The notes beneath the pieces were generated by a model. The model ran no database searches. It worked only from the letters and a program-made list of their open reading frames with translations, and was not told where the DNA came from. 64,000 nt of DNA from Allostella sp. ATCC 35155 (GTDB lineage Bacteria; Pseudomonadota; Alphaproteobacteria; ATCC43930; Allostellaceae). The stretch spans positions 1,794,001 to 1,858,000 of the forward strand of contig AP019701.1 of the NCBI GenBank assembly GCA_006738865.1, in the 5' to 3' direction. How positions within the stretch are numbered: position 1 is the first letter of the stretch; every line of letters starts with the position of its first letter. Shown here piece by piece: positions 45,496 through 53,759 of the stretch. Both the position numbers and the translations under genes were made by a program.

Positions 45496-46692
45496 TCAGG
45501 CCCTGAGGAGGATCTTGGAGACGATGTTCTTCTGGATCTCGTTCGATCCGCCGTAGATCGAGGTCTTGCGCCAGTTGAGATAGGTCGGCGCGAAGGCGGC
45601 CGCGCCGTCGGGCCCGACCGGCTCGACATTGGCGCCGCCTTCCAGGGCCTCGGGCAGGAAGGGCAGGGCATAGGGCCCCGCCGCCTCGACGAAGAGTTCG
45701 GTGATCGCCTGCTGGATCTCGGTGCCGCGCACCTTGAGGATCGACGGTTCCGGCCCCGGCATGGCGCCGCGGGTCTCGTTCGCCAGCGCCCGGAGGTTGG
45801 TGTATTCGAGCGCCATCAGCTCGACCTCGATGCGCGCGATCTTGTCCCGGAAGGGCCCGTGCTCGATCAGCGGCCGGCCGCCGATCGTCTCCTCCGCCGC
45901 CACGCGGCGCAGCTTCTCCAGCATCTTCTTGGAGTGGGCGATGCCGGCGATGCCGGAGCGCTCATGCCCGAGCAGGTACTTGGCGCAGGTCCAGCCCTTG
46001 TTCTCCTCGCCGACGAGGTTCTCGACCGGCACCTCGACCTCGTCGAGGAAGACGTCGTTGATCTCGGCGGAGCCGTCGATGGTGCGGATCGGGCGCACGC
46101 TGACGCCCTTGGAGCGCATGTCCATCAGGATGAAGGAGATGCCTTCCTGCTTCTTGGCGCCGGGGTCGGTGCGGACCAGGACAAACATCCAGTCGGCATA
46201 CTGCGCCAGCGTCGTCCAGGTCTTCTGGCCGGTGACGACGTAGTGGTCGCCGCGGCGCTCGGCGCGGGTCTTGAGACCGGCGAGATCGGAGCCGGCCCCG
46301 GGCTCGGAATAGCCCTGGCACCACCAGTCCTCGCTGGAGAGGATGCGCGGCAGGAAGCGCTGCTTCTGCGCCTCGGTGCCGAACTTCAGCAGCACCGGGG
46401 CCAGCATCTTGGTGCCGAAGGGCATGATCCGGGGCGTGTTCCCGAAATTCAGCTCCTCGTCGAAGATGTGCCGCTGCACCGGCGACCAGTCGCAGCCGCC
46501 CCACTCCTTCGGCCAGTGCGGCGCCATCCAGCCGCGGCCGTGCAAGAGCTTCTGCCAAGTGACGTAGTCGTCCTTGGAGAGGTGCTGCTGGGCGGCGACC
46601 TTGTCGCGGATATGAGTGGGAAGGCTGTCGCGGATGAAGGTCCGGACCTCGTCGCGGAATGCGAGATCCTCGGCGCTGTAGCTCAGGTCCAT
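45496..46692 (-). CDS. acyl-CoA dehydrogenase, pimeloyl-CoA dehydrogenase large subunit-like
   Basis: Acyl-CoA dehydrogenase of 398 aa, opening MDLSYSAEDLAFRDEVRTFI. Flavin region CQGYSEPGAGSDLAGLKTRA; GQKTWTTLAQYADWMFVLVR; C-terminus SIYGGSNEIQKNIVSKILL, with Gly where medium-chain enzymes have the catalytic Glu (YEG). Best match by pattern is PimC. Start at ATG 46692; order PimC - PimD - long dehydrogenase. The hydrolase gene lies 35 bases upstream on the same strand and may be co-transcribed. Confidence 0.9.
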   Translation of the reverse strand: MDLSYSAEDLAFRDEVRTFIRDSLPTHIRDKVAAQQHLSKDDYVTWQKLLHGRGWMAPHWPKEWGGCDWSPVQRHIFDEELNFGNTPRIMPFGTKMLAPVLLKFGTEAQKQRFLPRILSSEDWWCQGYSEPGAGSDLAGLKTRAERRGDHYVVTGQKTWTTLAQYADWMFVLVRTDPGAKKQEGISFILMDMRSKGVSVRPIRTIDGSAEINDVFLDEVEVPVENLVGEENKGWTCAKYLLGHERSGIAGIAHSKKMLEKLRRVAAEETIGGRPLIEHGPFRDKIARIEVELMALEYTNLRALANETRGAMPGPEPSILKVRGTEIQQAITELFVEAAGPYALPFLPEALEGGANVEPVGPDGAAAFAPTYLNWRKTSIYGGSNEIQKNIVSKILLRA

Positions 46693-46727
46693 GGCCGCCC
46701 TCCCGATCTTGCTTGGTGGGCGGGAAG

Positions 46728-47705
46728 CTAGAGAGGCGTCGCCGCCTTGGCAAGCGGTCGGCGGGCGAGCCAGTCCGCCACGATCCCGGCAATTGCCGCC
46801 GAATTCCGGTCCATCGTCAGCATGTGCGAATTGCCGCGGATTCCCATGGCGGGCAGGTCGATCACGTCGACCGCGCCGCCGGCATGGCGCAGCGCTTCGG
46901 CATAGCGCTCGAAGGCGGCGCGGTAGGCCTGCCAGACCGGGCTCTCGGCGAAGAAGTCGCCCCAGACGGCGAGGTGGGGCACATCGGCCGCGGCGGCGAG
47001 GTCGACCGTCGCGGGGTCGGGCGCGCCCGACGGCTCCAGCAGGACGCAGGCGGCGACGCGCGAGGGGCCATCGCGGGCGGCGGCGAGCGCGAAACCGCAA
47101 CCCTGGCTGTGGGCGATCACCTCGGCGGTTCCGACCCGGTCGAGCAGCGCCTCATATCCGGCGATCGTCGCCGCCTCGTTGCCGGGCCAGCGCGGCACGA
47201 CCTGCCGTGCCAGCCCCTGCAGGTGATCGACGGGAAACAGCTGGCCGGGGAAGGGGGCGCGGCTGCCGTACCCTTCCGGCGGGCCGAGGCGGAAGGTCGC
47301 CCACATCTCTTCCATCGGCCGCAGCACCGGCTCGCCCGGCATGATGCCGGGATAGGGAAACCAGGATGCGCGCCCGCGCTCGACCGCGTCGGCGACATAG
47401 ACGTCGCGCCCCGCCTCCAGCAGGAGCTGCTGCCAGCCCGGCCGTCCGTCGGGCGTGTCCTCCCAGGTGACGCCGGTCATGCCGCCGCCGTGCCACAGCA
47501 GGACGGGCAGGGGCGAACGCGGCGCCGCCAGCCGGACATACTGGACATACATCTGCTGCACGACGAACTCGCCGTTGGGATCGAATGCGCGAGCCGGGCC
47601 GTCGGGCGCGAAGGCCGCCATCCGGGGCGCCGCGCCGGAGAGCCGGTGCGGCCTGCCGCCGACATGGAAGCCGCCGATCGCGGCTACTGCGAGCGTTGCG
47701 GTCAT
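46728..47705 (-). CDS. alpha/beta hydrolase (esterase-like)
   Basis: Protein of 325 aa. HGGGMTGVTWEDTPDGRPGW is the oxyanion region; the nucleophile is Ser in AHSQGCGFALAAA; acid and His follow in AVWGDFF and IRGNSHMLTMDRNS. There is no convincing signal peptide, although the N-terminus is mildly hydrophobic. It sits 35 bases upstream of the acyl-CoA dehydrogenase operon in the same direction and could open an ester or lactone entering that pathway; the substrate is unknown. Confidence 0.85.
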   Translation of the reverse strand: MTATLAVAAIGGFHVGGRPHRLSGAAPRMAAFAPDGPARAFDPNGEFVVQQMYVQYVRLAAPRSPLPVLLWHGGGMTGVTWEDTPDGRPGWQQLLLEAGRDVYVADAVERGRASWFPYPGIMPGEPVLRPMEEMWATFRLGPPEGYGSRAPFPGQLFPVDHLQGLARQVVPRWPGNEAATIAGYEALLDRVGTAEVIAHSQGCGFALAAARDGPSRVAACVLLEPSGAPDPATVDLAAAADVPHLAVWGDFFAESPVWQAYRAAFERYAEALRHAGGAVDVIDLPAMGIRGNSHMLTMDRNSAAIAGIVADWLARRPLAKAATPL

Positions 47706-47757
47706 GGCGCAATGCCAAAGCCGGTGGATACGGAACGAGCCGTCATCGACGCCGCTG

Positions 47758-47839
47758 CGTCCCTCGACTTCGCTCGGGATGAGCGAAATTCTTTAATCTG
47801 AACAAAGGCCTGCCTCATCCCGAGCGAAGTCGAGGGACG
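47758..47839. repeat. 82-base palindromic dispersed repeat, copy 2
   Basis: Perfect 26-base inverted arms (47758-47783 and 47814-47839) around a 30-base centre. Inverted relative to the copy at 7652-7733, with the centre also conserved (shared CTGAACAA and GGCCT). It sits between the divergent hydrolase (start 47705) and SDR (start 47919) genes, so it could form a strong hairpin within their promoter region. Confidence 0.85.
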
Positions 47840-47918
47840 CACGATGGCTGGCCCGCGCCATGAGTCATCGTTCTTCGGAACTGGTATAAGTTCGGCCGGA
47901 AGCAGAGGGGAGGGGAGC

Positions 47919-48683
47919 ATGTTCGATCTCGCAGGCAAGGTCGCGATCGTCACCGGTTCCAGCCGCGGCATCGGCCGCGCGGCGGTCGAGGCACTGGCCA
48001 GGGCGGGGGCGAAGGTCGTCGTCTCCAGCCGCAAGCCCGAAGCGATCGAGCCGGTGGCGGCCGCCATCCGCGCGGGCGGCGGCGAGGCCGTCGCCATTCC
48101 CTGCAATGTCGGCCGCGAGGACCAGCTGCAGGGCCTCGTCGCCGAGACGCGGGCCCGCTTCGGCCCGGTCGACGTGCTGGTCGGGAACGCGGCCGTCAAT
48201 CCGTATTTCGGGTCGCTCGACGCCCTGCCGCGCGAGCCGTTCGACAAGATCATGGGGACCAACGTCTGGAGCAACCTCGTCCTGGCGCGCCTCGTCATGC
48301 CCGACATGGCGGAGCGGCGCGAGGGGTCGATCATCATCGTCTCCAGCATCGCCGGGCTCAAGGGCACGAGCACGCTCGGCGCCTACGCCATCTCCAAGGC
48401 GGCCGACTTCCAGCTCGCCCGCAACCTCGCCGTCGAATGGGGCCGACACAACATCCGCGTCAACTGCATCGCTCCCGGCCTGATCCGGACCGACTTCGCC
48501 CGCGCATTGTGGGAGGACGAGCGGATGCTGCAGGGCAATCTGCGCCAATGCCCGCTCGGGCGCATCGGCGAGGTCGAGGACATCGCCGGCGCCGTCGTCT
48601 TCCTGGCTTCGCCGGCGGCGCGTTTCATGACGGGACAGGTGATGGTGATCGACGGCGGCGTCACCATCGGCCAGACCAACTGA
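47919..48683 (+). CDS. classical short-chain dehydrogenase/reductase
   Basis: SDR of 254 aa with an intact site: TGSSRGIGRAA (cofactor loop), GNAAVNPYFG (NNAG variant), Ser in VSSIAGLKG and the YxxxK of GAYAISKAADFQLAR. The C-terminus FMTGQVMVIDGGVTIGQ is typical of 3-oxoacyl-ACP-reductase-like enzymes. The ATG is preceded by GGGGAGGGGAG. The alcohol substrate is unknown; proximity to the acyl-CoA dehydrogenase genes is suggestive only, since it is transcribed the other way. Confidence 0.9.
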   Translation: MFDLAGKVAIVTGSSRGIGRAAVEALARAGAKVVVSSRKPEAIEPVAAAIRAGGGEAVAIPCNVGREDQLQGLVAETRARFGPVDVLVGNAAVNPYFGSLDALPREPFDKIMGTNVWSNLVLARLVMPDMAERREGSIIIVSSIAGLKGTSTLGAYAISKAADFQLARNLAVEWGRHNIRVNCIAPGLIRTDFARALWEDERMLQGNLRQCPLGRIGEVEDIAGAVVFLASPAARFMTGQVMVIDGGVTIGQTN

Positions 48684-48700
48684 GGGCCGGGGGCACGGCG

Positions 48701-49999
48701 ATGGACGCCGCCGCGCAGCTTCCGAACCTTGCCGTCGCGCTGGGCATCGGGCTGCTGGTCGGGCTGGAGCGCGGCTGGACCCATCGCGGCGAAGGCGAAG
48801 GCGGCCGGGTCGCCGGGTGGCGCACCTTCGGCCTGATCGGCCTGCTCGGCGGCGTGCTGGCCATGGCCGGTCCGGCCGCCGCCTGGCTGCTTCCGGCCGG
48901 CCTGCTCGCCGTCGCCCTCTTCCTCGCGCTCGGCTACTGGCGCGAGGCGCATCCCCAGGGCGGGCTCGGCATCACGACCGAGATCGCCGCCCTCGTCACC
49001 TTTGCGCTCGGTGCCGTCGCGGGGCATGGCGAGCCGGCCGTCGCCGCGTCGGTCACCATCGTCATGGCGCTGCTGCTGGGCTTCAAGCCCGAGATGCACG
49101 ACCTGCTGCAGCGAATCGAGCGGCGGGAATTGCTGGCGACACTCCGCCTGCTGCTGATCTCGGTCGTCTTCCTGTCGCTGCTGCCGGACCGCGGCTTCGG
49201 CCCGTGGGAGGCGGTCAATCCCTACGATGTCTGGCGCATGGTCGTGCTGATCGCGGCGATCGGCTACGTCGGATATTTCGCGATCCGGCTGATCGGGCCG
49301 ACCGCGGGCCTGACGGTGACGGCGCTCCTGGGCGCGCTGGTCTCGTCGACCGCCGTGACGCTCGAGCTGTCCCGGCGCGCGCGGAGCGAGCGGGCGCGCC
49401 GTCCGATGCTCGCTGCCGCAGTCGGGCTCGCCTCGACGATGATGCTGGTCCGGCTGCTGGTGGTGGCGGGTATCGTGGCGCCGGCCTTGCTGCCGCAGCT
49501 GGCGACCGCACTGCTGCCGGCCGTACTGGCCGGGGCCGCCGTGGCGGCTTGGCGCCTGCGCAAAGCCGCCGCGGAGGATCACGGCACCCCGGGCGAACGC
49601 GGCGACCCCCTCGATCTCGGCGGCGCGATCCTCATGGGCGGCATCTTCGCCGCCGCCGCCTTCCTGGTTCAGGCGGTCCAGCATCTCGTCGGCACGGCCG
49701 GCCTCTATCCCCTGGCGGCGCTGTCGGGCCTCTTCGACGTCGATGCGATCAGCATCTCCCTCGCCGGCGGAGCGGCATCGGGTTCCTTCCCGGCGGAGGT
49801 CGCGGCCGACGCCATTCTGATCGCCGCCCTCGTCAACACCCTGATGAAGCCGGCGATCGCCGGCTCGGCCGGCGGCGCCGGCTCGGCCGGCGGCGCCGGC
49901 TTCGCCCGCGCGCTGGCGCTGCCGATCGGGGCGACGGTCGCCGGCGGGGCGGCCGGATGGGCCGCCGGCAGCACCGCCCTTGCCTGGCTGGGCGTCTGA
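48701..49999 (+). CDS. MgtC/SapB and DUF4010 membrane protein
   Basis: Inner-membrane protein of 432 aa with about 11-12 helices. The N-terminal MgtC/SapB-like part (LAVALGIGLLVGLERGW, residues 10-145) is followed by DUF4010 (ISVVFLSLLPDRGFGPWEAV onwards). Function unknown; a transport role is often assumed. A perfect 18-base tandem duplication near the 3' end produces GSAGGAGSAGGAG between the last helices. It starts 17 bases after the SDR. Confidence 0.87.
   Translation: MDAAAQLPNLAVALGIGLLVGLERGWTHRGEGEGGRVAGWRTFGLIGLLGGVLAMAGPAAAWLLPAGLLAVALFLALGYWREAHPQGGLGITTEIAALVTFALGAVAGHGEPAVAASVTIVMALLLGFKPEMHDLLQRIERRELLATLRLLLISVVFLSLLPDRGFGPWEAVNPYDVWRMVVLIAAIGYVGYFAIRLIGPTAGLTVTALLGALVSSTAVTLELSRRARSERARRPMLAAAVGLASTMMLVRLLVVAGIVAPALLPQLATALLPAVLAGAAVAAWRLRKAAAEDHGTPGERGDPLDLGGAILMGGIFAAAAFLVQAVQHLVGTAGLYPLAALSGLFDVDAISISLAGGAASGSFPAEVAADAILIAALVNTLMKPAIAGSAGGAGSAGGAGFARALALPIGATVAGGAAGWAAGSTALAWLGV
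49861..49896 (+). repeat. 18-base tandem duplication in the DUF4010 gene
   Basis: Two perfect copies of CGGCTCGGCCGGCGGCGC at 49861-49878 and 49879-49896. The repeat is in frame and encodes a Gly-Ala-Ser linker repeat in a predicted loop. Confidence 0.9.
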
Positions 50000-50069
50000 A
50001 GTCGATATTCTGCGCCGCTCTGCCAGGGTAGGATGTGGCGGGCAGATCTTCCCCGGGGAGGACAAGGCG

Positions 50070-50888
50070 ATGCGCGCACGCATCCGCTTCCGGTTCGCCG
50101 TGTGGCTCGGCCTCGTCGTCGCAGGCGCGGCGACAGCGCCGGCCGACGTTGCCGCCGAGCCCGTGGTCGAGGTCGCGTCGCGCGGCCAGGCGATCCGCGC
50201 GCTGCTGCTGCGGCCGGAACGTCCCCGCGGGTCCGTCGTGCTGCTGGCAGGCGGCCTCGGGCGCCTCGACATCACGCCGGACGGCACCATCCAGGCCTTG
50301 CGCAACAACCAGCTCGTCCGCACCCGGCATGTCTACGCGGCGGCCGGGTTCGCGACGCTGGTGCCGGATGTCGCGCCCGACCTGAAGACGGCGGACGGGG
50401 CCGTGCGCGGCTATCGCTGGGCAGCCGAGCACGGCGCCGACCTCGCTGCGCTCGTCGCCTACATGCGGACGATCAGCCAGCCCGTGGTGGTGGTGGCGAC
50501 CAGCCGTGGCGCCGTGTCGGCCGGAACCCTGCTGCGCGAAAGCGCGGGTGCGGGCCGGCCGGACGGCATGGTGCTGACCGCGCCGATGCTGATGCCGACC
50601 GAGCATCGACAGCCCAGCTTCTTCAGCGCCGTCCGCGGCGACCCCGGGGTGGCGCTCCTGCCTCTGCTGGTCGTCGGGCATGTGCGGGACACCTGCCGGG
50701 TCACGCTGCCCGCGTCGGTCCTCGCCTTCCGCCAGTGGCATGGCGGCGCCGTCGACGTCATCCTGCTGGACGGGCCGGAAGGCATCGGTGACCCGTGCGA
50801 GGCGCGCGCGGCGCACGGCTTCGCCGGGCTGGACGACGAGGTCGTAGCGCGGGTCACCCGCTGGATCGACGCCCTCGCGGCGCGCTGA
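50070..50888 (+). CDS. secreted alpha/beta-hydrolase-like protein
   Basis: Protein of 272 aa with a signal peptide (LGLVVAGAATAPADVAAE, cut near residue 30). A strand-turn-helix with Ser in VVATSRGAVSAG stands where the nucleophile elbow belongs (TSRG rather than GxSxG), and a C-terminal GFAGLDDEV segment may hold the histidine. GDPCEARAAHG and RDTCRV suggest one disulfide. Likely periplasmic hydrolase of unknown substrate. It ends in a 35-base overlap with the convergent tetR gene. Confidence 0.72.
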   Translation: MRARIRFRFAVWLGLVVAGAATAPADVAAEPVVEVASRGQAIRALLLRPERPRGSVVLLAGGLGRLDITPDGTIQALRNNQLVRTRHVYAAAGFATLVPDVAPDLKTADGAVRGYRWAAEHGADLAALVAYMRTISQPVVVVATSRGAVSAGTLLRESAGAGRPDGMVLTAPMLMPTEHRQPSFFSAVRGDPGVALLPLLVVGHVRDTCRVTLPASVLAFRQWHGGAVDVILLDGPEGIGDPCEARAAHGFAGLDDEVVARVTRWIDALAAR

Positions 50889-51543
50889 GGGACGGCGCGG
50901 CCATGCGCGCTTCCAGCATCGGCAGGAAACCCGCGACGATGCGCTCGGGGTCGCAGCCCTCGGGCGAGACCAGCCATTCGACCCAGGCGCCCTTGAGTAG
51001 GGCCATCAGCAGTCGGGCCGTCTCCACGGGATCGACCTTGCCGCCATGGGTCGCCTCGATCTCGCCCAGCAGACCTTCGAGGCGCCGGCGCAGCCGGCCG
51101 TAGGTTTCCTCGTGCGCCGCCTGCATCGCCGCGTCGGACTGGCTGAGGCTCCACAGGATATAGCGGGCGCGGACGTAGTCGCGGTCGAGAATGGGCGGCC
51201 GCAGTCCCACCAGCAGGATCGCGCGCAGGCGGGCCAGTGGGTCGGGCCCCGCGGCGGCCGCCGCCGCCTCCGCCGCCTCGTAGAAGCGGTCGGAGAGATG
51301 GCGGGTGGTGGCCGCAAGGAGCTCGCCCTTGGTCTGGAAATGGTGGCGCACCATGCCCTGGGAGAGGCCCGCGAGCGCGGCGATCGCCCGCACGCTGGTG
51401 CCGGCGTCGCCGTGGAGGCAGAGCGAGCGGAAGGTGGCGTCGATGAGTTGCTGGCGCCGGATCGCGGGCGCCAGCTTGCTGAAGCCGCGCCGGGCGGCAT
51501 CGCCGCTGCCGCCGGGAAGGTTGCTCGATTCGTGCCGGTTCAT
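50854..51543 (-). CDS. TetR/BetI-like transcriptional regulator
   Basis: Repressor of 229 aa. The helix-turn-helix is near residues 40-75: RRQQLIDATFRSLCLHG, then GTSVRAIAALAGLSQGMVRH and HFQTKGELLAATTRHLSD. The C-terminal ligand domain resembles BetI (LLMALLKGAWVEWLV). It is divergent from the Rieske oxygenase gene, 109 bases away, and probably controls it. The ATG at 51543 follows GAGGGAC; an in-frame extension of 15 codons upstream is less likely. Confidence 0.9.
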   Translation of the reverse strand: MNRHESSNLPGGSGDAARRGFSKLAPAIRRQQLIDATFRSLCLHGDAGTSVRAIAALAGLSQGMVRHHFQTKGELLAATTRHLSDRFYEAAEAAAAAAGPDPLARLRAILLVGLRPPILDRDYVRARYILWSLSQSDAAMQAAHEETYGRLRRRLEGLLGEIEATHGGKVDPVETARLLMALLKGAWVEWLVSPEGCDPERIVAGFLPMLEARMAAPSLSAPRGRRSSG

Positions 51544-51617
51544 GTCCCTCGGGGGCGAGTGATAGCGCCGGCGGCCGCGGATGGCCATTGCGCCCTGCCG
51601 GTCAGGATCGTAACTTC

Positions 51618-51629
51618 ATACGAGTGTAT
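51618..51629. promoter_or_regulatory. candidate TetR operator over the Rieske -10 box
   Basis: Inverted repeat ATAC-GAGT-GTAT. Its right half overlaps TATAGA (51627-51632), a good -10 for the oxygenase gene that starts at 51653, so binding would block transcription. It lies 75 bases from the tetR start. Confidence 0.4.
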
Positions 51630-51652
51630 AGAGTGGCGAGGGGACTTCGAAC

Positions 51653-52789
51653 ATGGACGGAGACCGCAGCATCGCGCCGCAATTGGCCGCCACCCGATCC
51701 GACCTGCTGCGTGCGCGGCATGTCCCGGGAGAGATCTACGCTTCGCCCGAGATCTACCGGCGCGAGCTGGTCGAGTTCTTCGGACGCGAGTGGCTGTTCG
51801 TCGGCCGCGAGGAACAGTTCGCCGCGCCCGGCGACTACGAGGCGCGCCGCATTGCCGATCGCCCCATCCTGGTCGCCCGCGACAAGCGCGGCGAACTCCA
51901 CGCCTTCTACAACATGTGTGCCCATCGCGGCGTCGAGGTCGCCCAGGGTCGCGGCAACGCCCGCATGTTCAAATGCCCCTATCACGGCTGGACCTACGAC
52001 CTGACCGGGCAGCTCACGGGCGCGGCCTACATGCGCGATTCCGAGGCCTTCGATCCGGCCCAGTGCCGCCTGCCGCCGGTCGCCCTGCGCATCTGGCGCG
52101 GCAACGTCTTCGTCTGCTTCCATTCTGAGCCGCGCGACTTCGACGCGGCGATGGCCGAATTCGAAGCGGACTTCGCCGCCCTGCATACCGAACGCTGCCG
52201 GGTGGCGGACCTGACGCGCATCCGGCTGGCCTGCAACTGGAAATTCTTCCACGAAAATCTGATGGACTTCTACCATGTGGGGGTCCTGCACGCGAAGTCG
52301 TTCGGCGCCCGCTTCAGCTGGACGCCGGAGAACGTGTCGCTGAAGCCGGGCGGCGGCATCGCCATCCGCTACGACGCCGCCCCATCGACCCCGGACGGGC
52401 AGACGCGCTTCGCCAAGGCGCCGTGGCTCGAGGACCGGCCCGACAGCTTTGCCTGCACCGGGTTCCTGCCGCCGAACCTCACGCTCTTCGGCCGGGTCGA
52501 CTGCGTCAAGCTGATGACCGCCTGGCCGCTCGGCCCGGACGCCTGCGAGGTGCTGATTTATCTGCTGTTCCCGGAGGAGTTCTTCGCCGACCCGGACTTC
52601 GCGGCCAAGGTCGAGGTCTACCGGGCCTACCAGGAGGTCATCTACGAGGAGGATCGGGGCATGATCGAATCGATGCAGCTCGCCATGGCCTCGCCGAACT
52701 ATGCGCCGGGGCGCATGTCGATCATGGAGAAGCCGATCCATCACTTCCTCAACGCCTATCTCGACCGCATGTTCGGGCCGGCGACGTGA
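51653..52789 (+). CDS. Rieske non-heme iron oxygenase, alpha subunit
   Basis: Ring-hydroxylating or demethylating oxygenase of 378 aa. The Rieske 2Fe-2S ligands are Cys89-x-His91 (CAHRG) and Cys108-x2-His111 (CPYHGW). The mononuclear iron motif is DFYHVGVLH (Asp205, His208, His213), with a conserved asparagine just before. No beta-subunit gene is present, so it is probably a homo-oligomer. The next gene encodes the matching reductase and overlaps by four bases. Substrate unknown. Confidence 0.93.
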   Translation: MDGDRSIAPQLAATRSDLLRARHVPGEIYASPEIYRRELVEFFGREWLFVGREEQFAAPGDYEARRIADRPILVARDKRGELHAFYNMCAHRGVEVAQGRGNARMFKCPYHGWTYDLTGQLTGAAYMRDSEAFDPAQCRLPPVALRIWRGNVFVCFHSEPRDFDAAMAEFEADFAALHTERCRVADLTRIRLACNWKFFHENLMDFYHVGVLHAKSFGARFSWTPENVSLKPGGGIAIRYDAAPSTPDGQTRFAKAPWLEDRPDSFACTGFLPPNLTLFGRVDCVKLMTAWPLGPDACEVLIYLLFPEEFFADPDFAAKVEVYRAYQEVIYEEDRGMIESMQLAMASPNYAPGRMSIMEKPIHHFLNAYLDRMFGPAT

Positions 52790-53748
52790 CCTTGGCGCAT
52801 CTGCCGATGGTGGTGGCGGCGGCCCGCCCGGAAGCTGCCGACATCGTCGCCATCGACCTCGCCCATCCGGCCGGCCGGCCGCTGCCGCCGGCCCCGGCCG
52901 GTGCGCACATCCGGGTCCGGGTCGGCGAAGGGCCGGTGCGGCAGTACTCGCTGACCAACGCGCCGGACGACCGGGACGCGTACCGGATCGCGGTCAAGCT
53001 GGAGCCTGCCTCGCGCGGCGGCTCGGCCGCCATGCACCGGCTGGCTCCGGGCGACATGGTCGGGGCGTCCTTGCCGGTCGACGGCTTCCCGGTCGACTGG
53101 ACCAAGGGACCGCTGCTGCTGATCGCGGGCGGCATCGGGGTGACGCCGCTGATCGGCATGGCGCGCCACGCGGTCGCCCGCGGCCATCCCTTCCAGCTGC
53201 ATCATTTCGCGCGCTCCGCCTGTGCCGCGGCCTTCGCCGGCCTTGCGGGGGAGCCGGGATTCGCGGGCCGTGCCACTGCCCATTTCGGGCTCGACCCCGA
53301 TGCCGTCCCCGGCCGGCTCGCCGCGATCTTCGCGGCCGCCAGAGGGGCCGGCGTCGATGCGTATGTATGCGGGCCCACCGCCTTCATGGACGCGGCGCGG
53401 GCAGCCGGGGCGCCGGTGCTCGGCGCCGGCGCACTGCACTTCGAGTACTTCACGGCCGACGCTGTGACGGGCGATGCCGACGGCGACATCCGCGTCCGCC
53501 TCGGCCTCAGCGACCGCGAGTTCCTGGTGCCGGCCGGGCGCAGCATCCTCGCCGTCCTGCAGGAGAACGGGATCGACGTCGACTGCTCGTGCCTGGAAGG
53601 GGTCTGCGGCATGTGCGCGACCGAGGTGCTGGCGGGCGAGCCCGACCACCGCGACCACTTCCTCAGCGACCAGGCGCGCGCGGCGGGCGACGTCATGACG
53701 ATCTGCGTCTCCCGCGCCCGCGGCGGCGCCCTGACCCTGGCGCTGTGA
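52786..53748 (+). CDS. ferredoxin-type oxygenase reductase (FNR fold plus 2Fe-2S)
   Basis: Electron-transfer partner of 320 aa, vanillate-demethylase-reductase architecture. A flavin-binding beta-barrel (RQYSLTNAP, residues about 45-55), an NAD-binding lobe (LLLIAGGIGVTPLIGMA; YVCGPTAFMDAA) and a C-terminal plant-type 2Fe-2S ferredoxin with CLEGVCGMC plus a distal Cys in ICVSRA. It passes electrons from NAD(P)H to the Rieske centre. The GTG start at 52786 overlaps the oxygenase stop (GTGA). Confidence 0.93.
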   Translation: MTLAHLPMVVAAARPEAADIVAIDLAHPAGRPLPPAPAGAHIRVRVGEGPVRQYSLTNAPDDRDAYRIAVKLEPASRGGSAAMHRLAPGDMVGASLPVDGFPVDWTKGPLLLIAGGIGVTPLIGMARHAVARGHPFQLHHFARSACAAAFAGLAGEPGFAGRATAHFGLDPDAVPGRLAAIFAAARGAGVDAYVCGPTAFMDAARAAGAPVLGAGALHFEYFTADAVTGDADGDIRVRLGLSDREFLVPAGRSILAVLQENGIDVDCSCLEGVCGMCATEVLAGEPDHRDHFLSDQARAAGDVMTICVSRARGGALTLAL

Positions 53749-53759
53749 GGGCCGCCCGC

